A stretch of 5,426 nucleotides of DNA, from assembly GCA_036500065.1 (NCBI GenBank), contig DASYCT010000170.1, positions 1 to 5,426 on the forward strand, in the 5' to 3' direction. The stretch's first letter is position 1; every line of letters starts with the position of its first letter. The stretch is from JACMLD01 sp036500065 (GTDB lineage Bacteria; Bacteroidota; Bacteroidia; Chitinophagales; Chitinophagaceae). The position numbers were made by a program, and so were the translations under genes. The notes under the pieces were generated by a model, which ran no database searches, had not been told where the DNA came from, and saw only the letters and a list, made by a program, of their open reading frames with translations. This document shows positions 4,435 through 5,426 of the stretch, one piece after another.

Positions 4435-5426
4435 ATGCCCCCAGGTTCGGTATTGTTAATAGACGATGAGGAAAAATTGCGGACGCTCCTGAAGCGCATC
4501 ATCCAACTGGAAGGTTTTATGGTGATGGAGGCGTCCAGCCTCAAGGCGGGAGTGAAGGTACTGGAGCGGGACCCCATCGACATCGTGCTCTGCGATGTGA
4601 AGCTGCCCGATGGGAGCGGGGTGGATTTTGTAAAAGAGATAAAACCCCGGTTTCCTTCCGTTGAAATTATCCTGCTGACCGCTTACGGCAATATATCCGA
4701 TGGCGTACAGGCCATGAAAAACGGGGCGTTTGACTATATCACCAAAGGGGATGACAACGATAAGATTGTACCGCTGCTGAACCGGGCGCTGGAGAAGGTA
4801 CAATTACAGAGACGTATCGAGCAACTGGAGCAGCAGGTGGGCAAACGCTATGGTTTTGAGCATGTTCTCGGGGAATCAGTCCTTATAAAGGAGGCGATTG
4901 CGCTGGCGAAAAAGGTGGCGCCTACGGATGCTACCGTTTTGCTGCTGGGGGAGACGGGTACGGGCAAAGAGGTATTTGCGCAGGCCATTCACAGTGGCGG
5001 CCGCCGGGTGGGTAAACCTTTTATGGCGCTCAATTGCAGCGCTTTTACCAGGGACCTGCTGGAAAGTGAGATTTTTGGTCATAAGGCCGGCGCTTTTACG
5101 GGGGCCACCAAAGATAAAAGAGGCCTGATTGAAGAGGCCGGGGGAGGCACCCTGTTCCTGGACGAGATAGGGGAAATGCCGGTTGACCTGCAATCGAAGT
5201 TGTTGAGAGTGCTGGAAACCAATGAATTTATCAAGGTGGGCGATACCAAACCGACCCATGTAGACATACGGATCATTGCGGCTACCAACCGTGATTTGCA
5301 ACAGGAGGTAAACGATGGAAAGTTCCGGGAAGATTTGTTTTACCGGCTAAACGTATTTACTATATCGCTGCCGCCCCTGCGGGATCGTAAAAAAGATATA
5401 CCCATGCTGGCGGAGCATTTTTTGCG
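4435..5426 (+). CDS. Sigma-54-dependent NtrC-type response regulator, 3' end cut by the window
   Basis: Two-component response regulator that, when phosphorylated, should drive transcription by sigma-54 polymerase. 330 residues are present (translated by hand from ATG 4435; no in-frame start upstream) and the frame is open at the right edge. The receiver domain spans about residues 5-118, with acidic pair Asp10/Asp11, phospho-acceptor Asp54 in LCDVKLPDG, Thr82 in LTAYG and Lys104. The usual Lys-Pro after strand 5 is Lys-Gly here (ITKGDDNDK). A helical linker (about 116-137) leads to the AAA+ domain. That domain has Walker A GETGTGKE (172-179), the sigma-54 contact loop GAFTGA (219-224), Walker B TLFLDEIGEM (239-248), ATNRDL (283-288) and the arginine-finger segment FREDLFYRLNV (298-307). 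A C-terminal Fis-type helix-turn-helix is expected outside the window. The partner kinase and target genes are not visible. Confidence 0.95.
   Translation, partial: MPPGSVLLIDDEEKLRTLLKRIIQLEGFMVMEASSLKAGVKVLERDPIDIVLCDVKLPDGSGVDFVKEIKPRFPSVEIILLTAYGNISDGVQAMKNGAFDYITKGDDNDKIVPLLNRALEKVQLQRRIEQLEQQVGKRYGFEHVLGESVLIKEAIALAKKVAPTDATVLLLGETGTGKEVFAQAIHSGGRRVGKPFMALNCSAFTRDLLESEIFGHKAGAFTGATKDKRGLIEEAGGGTLFLDEIGEMPVDLQSKLLRVLETNEFIKVGDTKPTHVDIRIIAATNRDLQQEVNDGKFREDLFYRLNVFTISLPPLRDRKKDIPMLAEHFL

Noticed and set aside
4876..5301. 141-codon minus-strand frame opposite the response regulator
   Set aside because: Antisense to the AAA+ domain, whose Walker A, GAFTGA and Walker B motifs make the plus strand the coding one.

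Overview
The window looks like chromosomal DNA of a Bacteroidota bacterium, most likely of the Chitinophagaceae type (Chitinophaga/Niastella-like). I base this on protein flavour, the near absence of classical Shine-Dalgarno sites, promoter elements of the Bacteroidota form (TTTG, about 19 nt, TAnnTTTG), and G/C-run palindromes of the CCCCTTTAGGGG kind between genes. The exact genus is inference.

Positions 1-3788 hold a four-gene assimilatory sulfate/cysteine operon on the minus strand, in transcription order: cysH (APS reductase, 3788-3054), cysD (ATP sulfurylase small subunit, 3019-2111), cysN (ATP sulfurylase GTPase subunit, 1911-670) and serine O-acetyltransferase (651 to beyond position 1, cut by the window edge). 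CysD/CysN turn sulfate into APS and CysH reduces APS to sulfite. The acetyltransferase makes O-acetylserine, the carbon acceptor for sulfide. Both branches of cysteine synthesis therefore sit on one transcript. cysD and cysN are separated by 199 nt carrying three related G/C-run palindromes, one of which supplies the G-rich tract in front of cysN.

The most interesting part is the leader of this operon (about 3789-3998, minus strand). A well-formed Bacteroidota promoter is followed, within about 30 nt, by a 23-codon open reading frame that ends in five consecutive cysteine codons and a stop. Next come a possible stem-loop that includes the Cys codons and a C-rich, G-poor pyrimidine stretch before cysH. 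This is the architecture of a cysteine-sensing leader-peptide attenuator, and the peptide is too short to appear in a normal gene call.

Positions 4024-4434 have no convincing gene but are dense in inverted repeats, with a 4 x 11-bp tandem repeat. From 4435 to the right edge, on the plus strand, lies the first 330 residues of an NtrC-type response regulator (receiver plus sigma-54-activating AAA+ domain). It is divergent from the cys operon, and nothing in the sequence ties it to sulfur metabolism.
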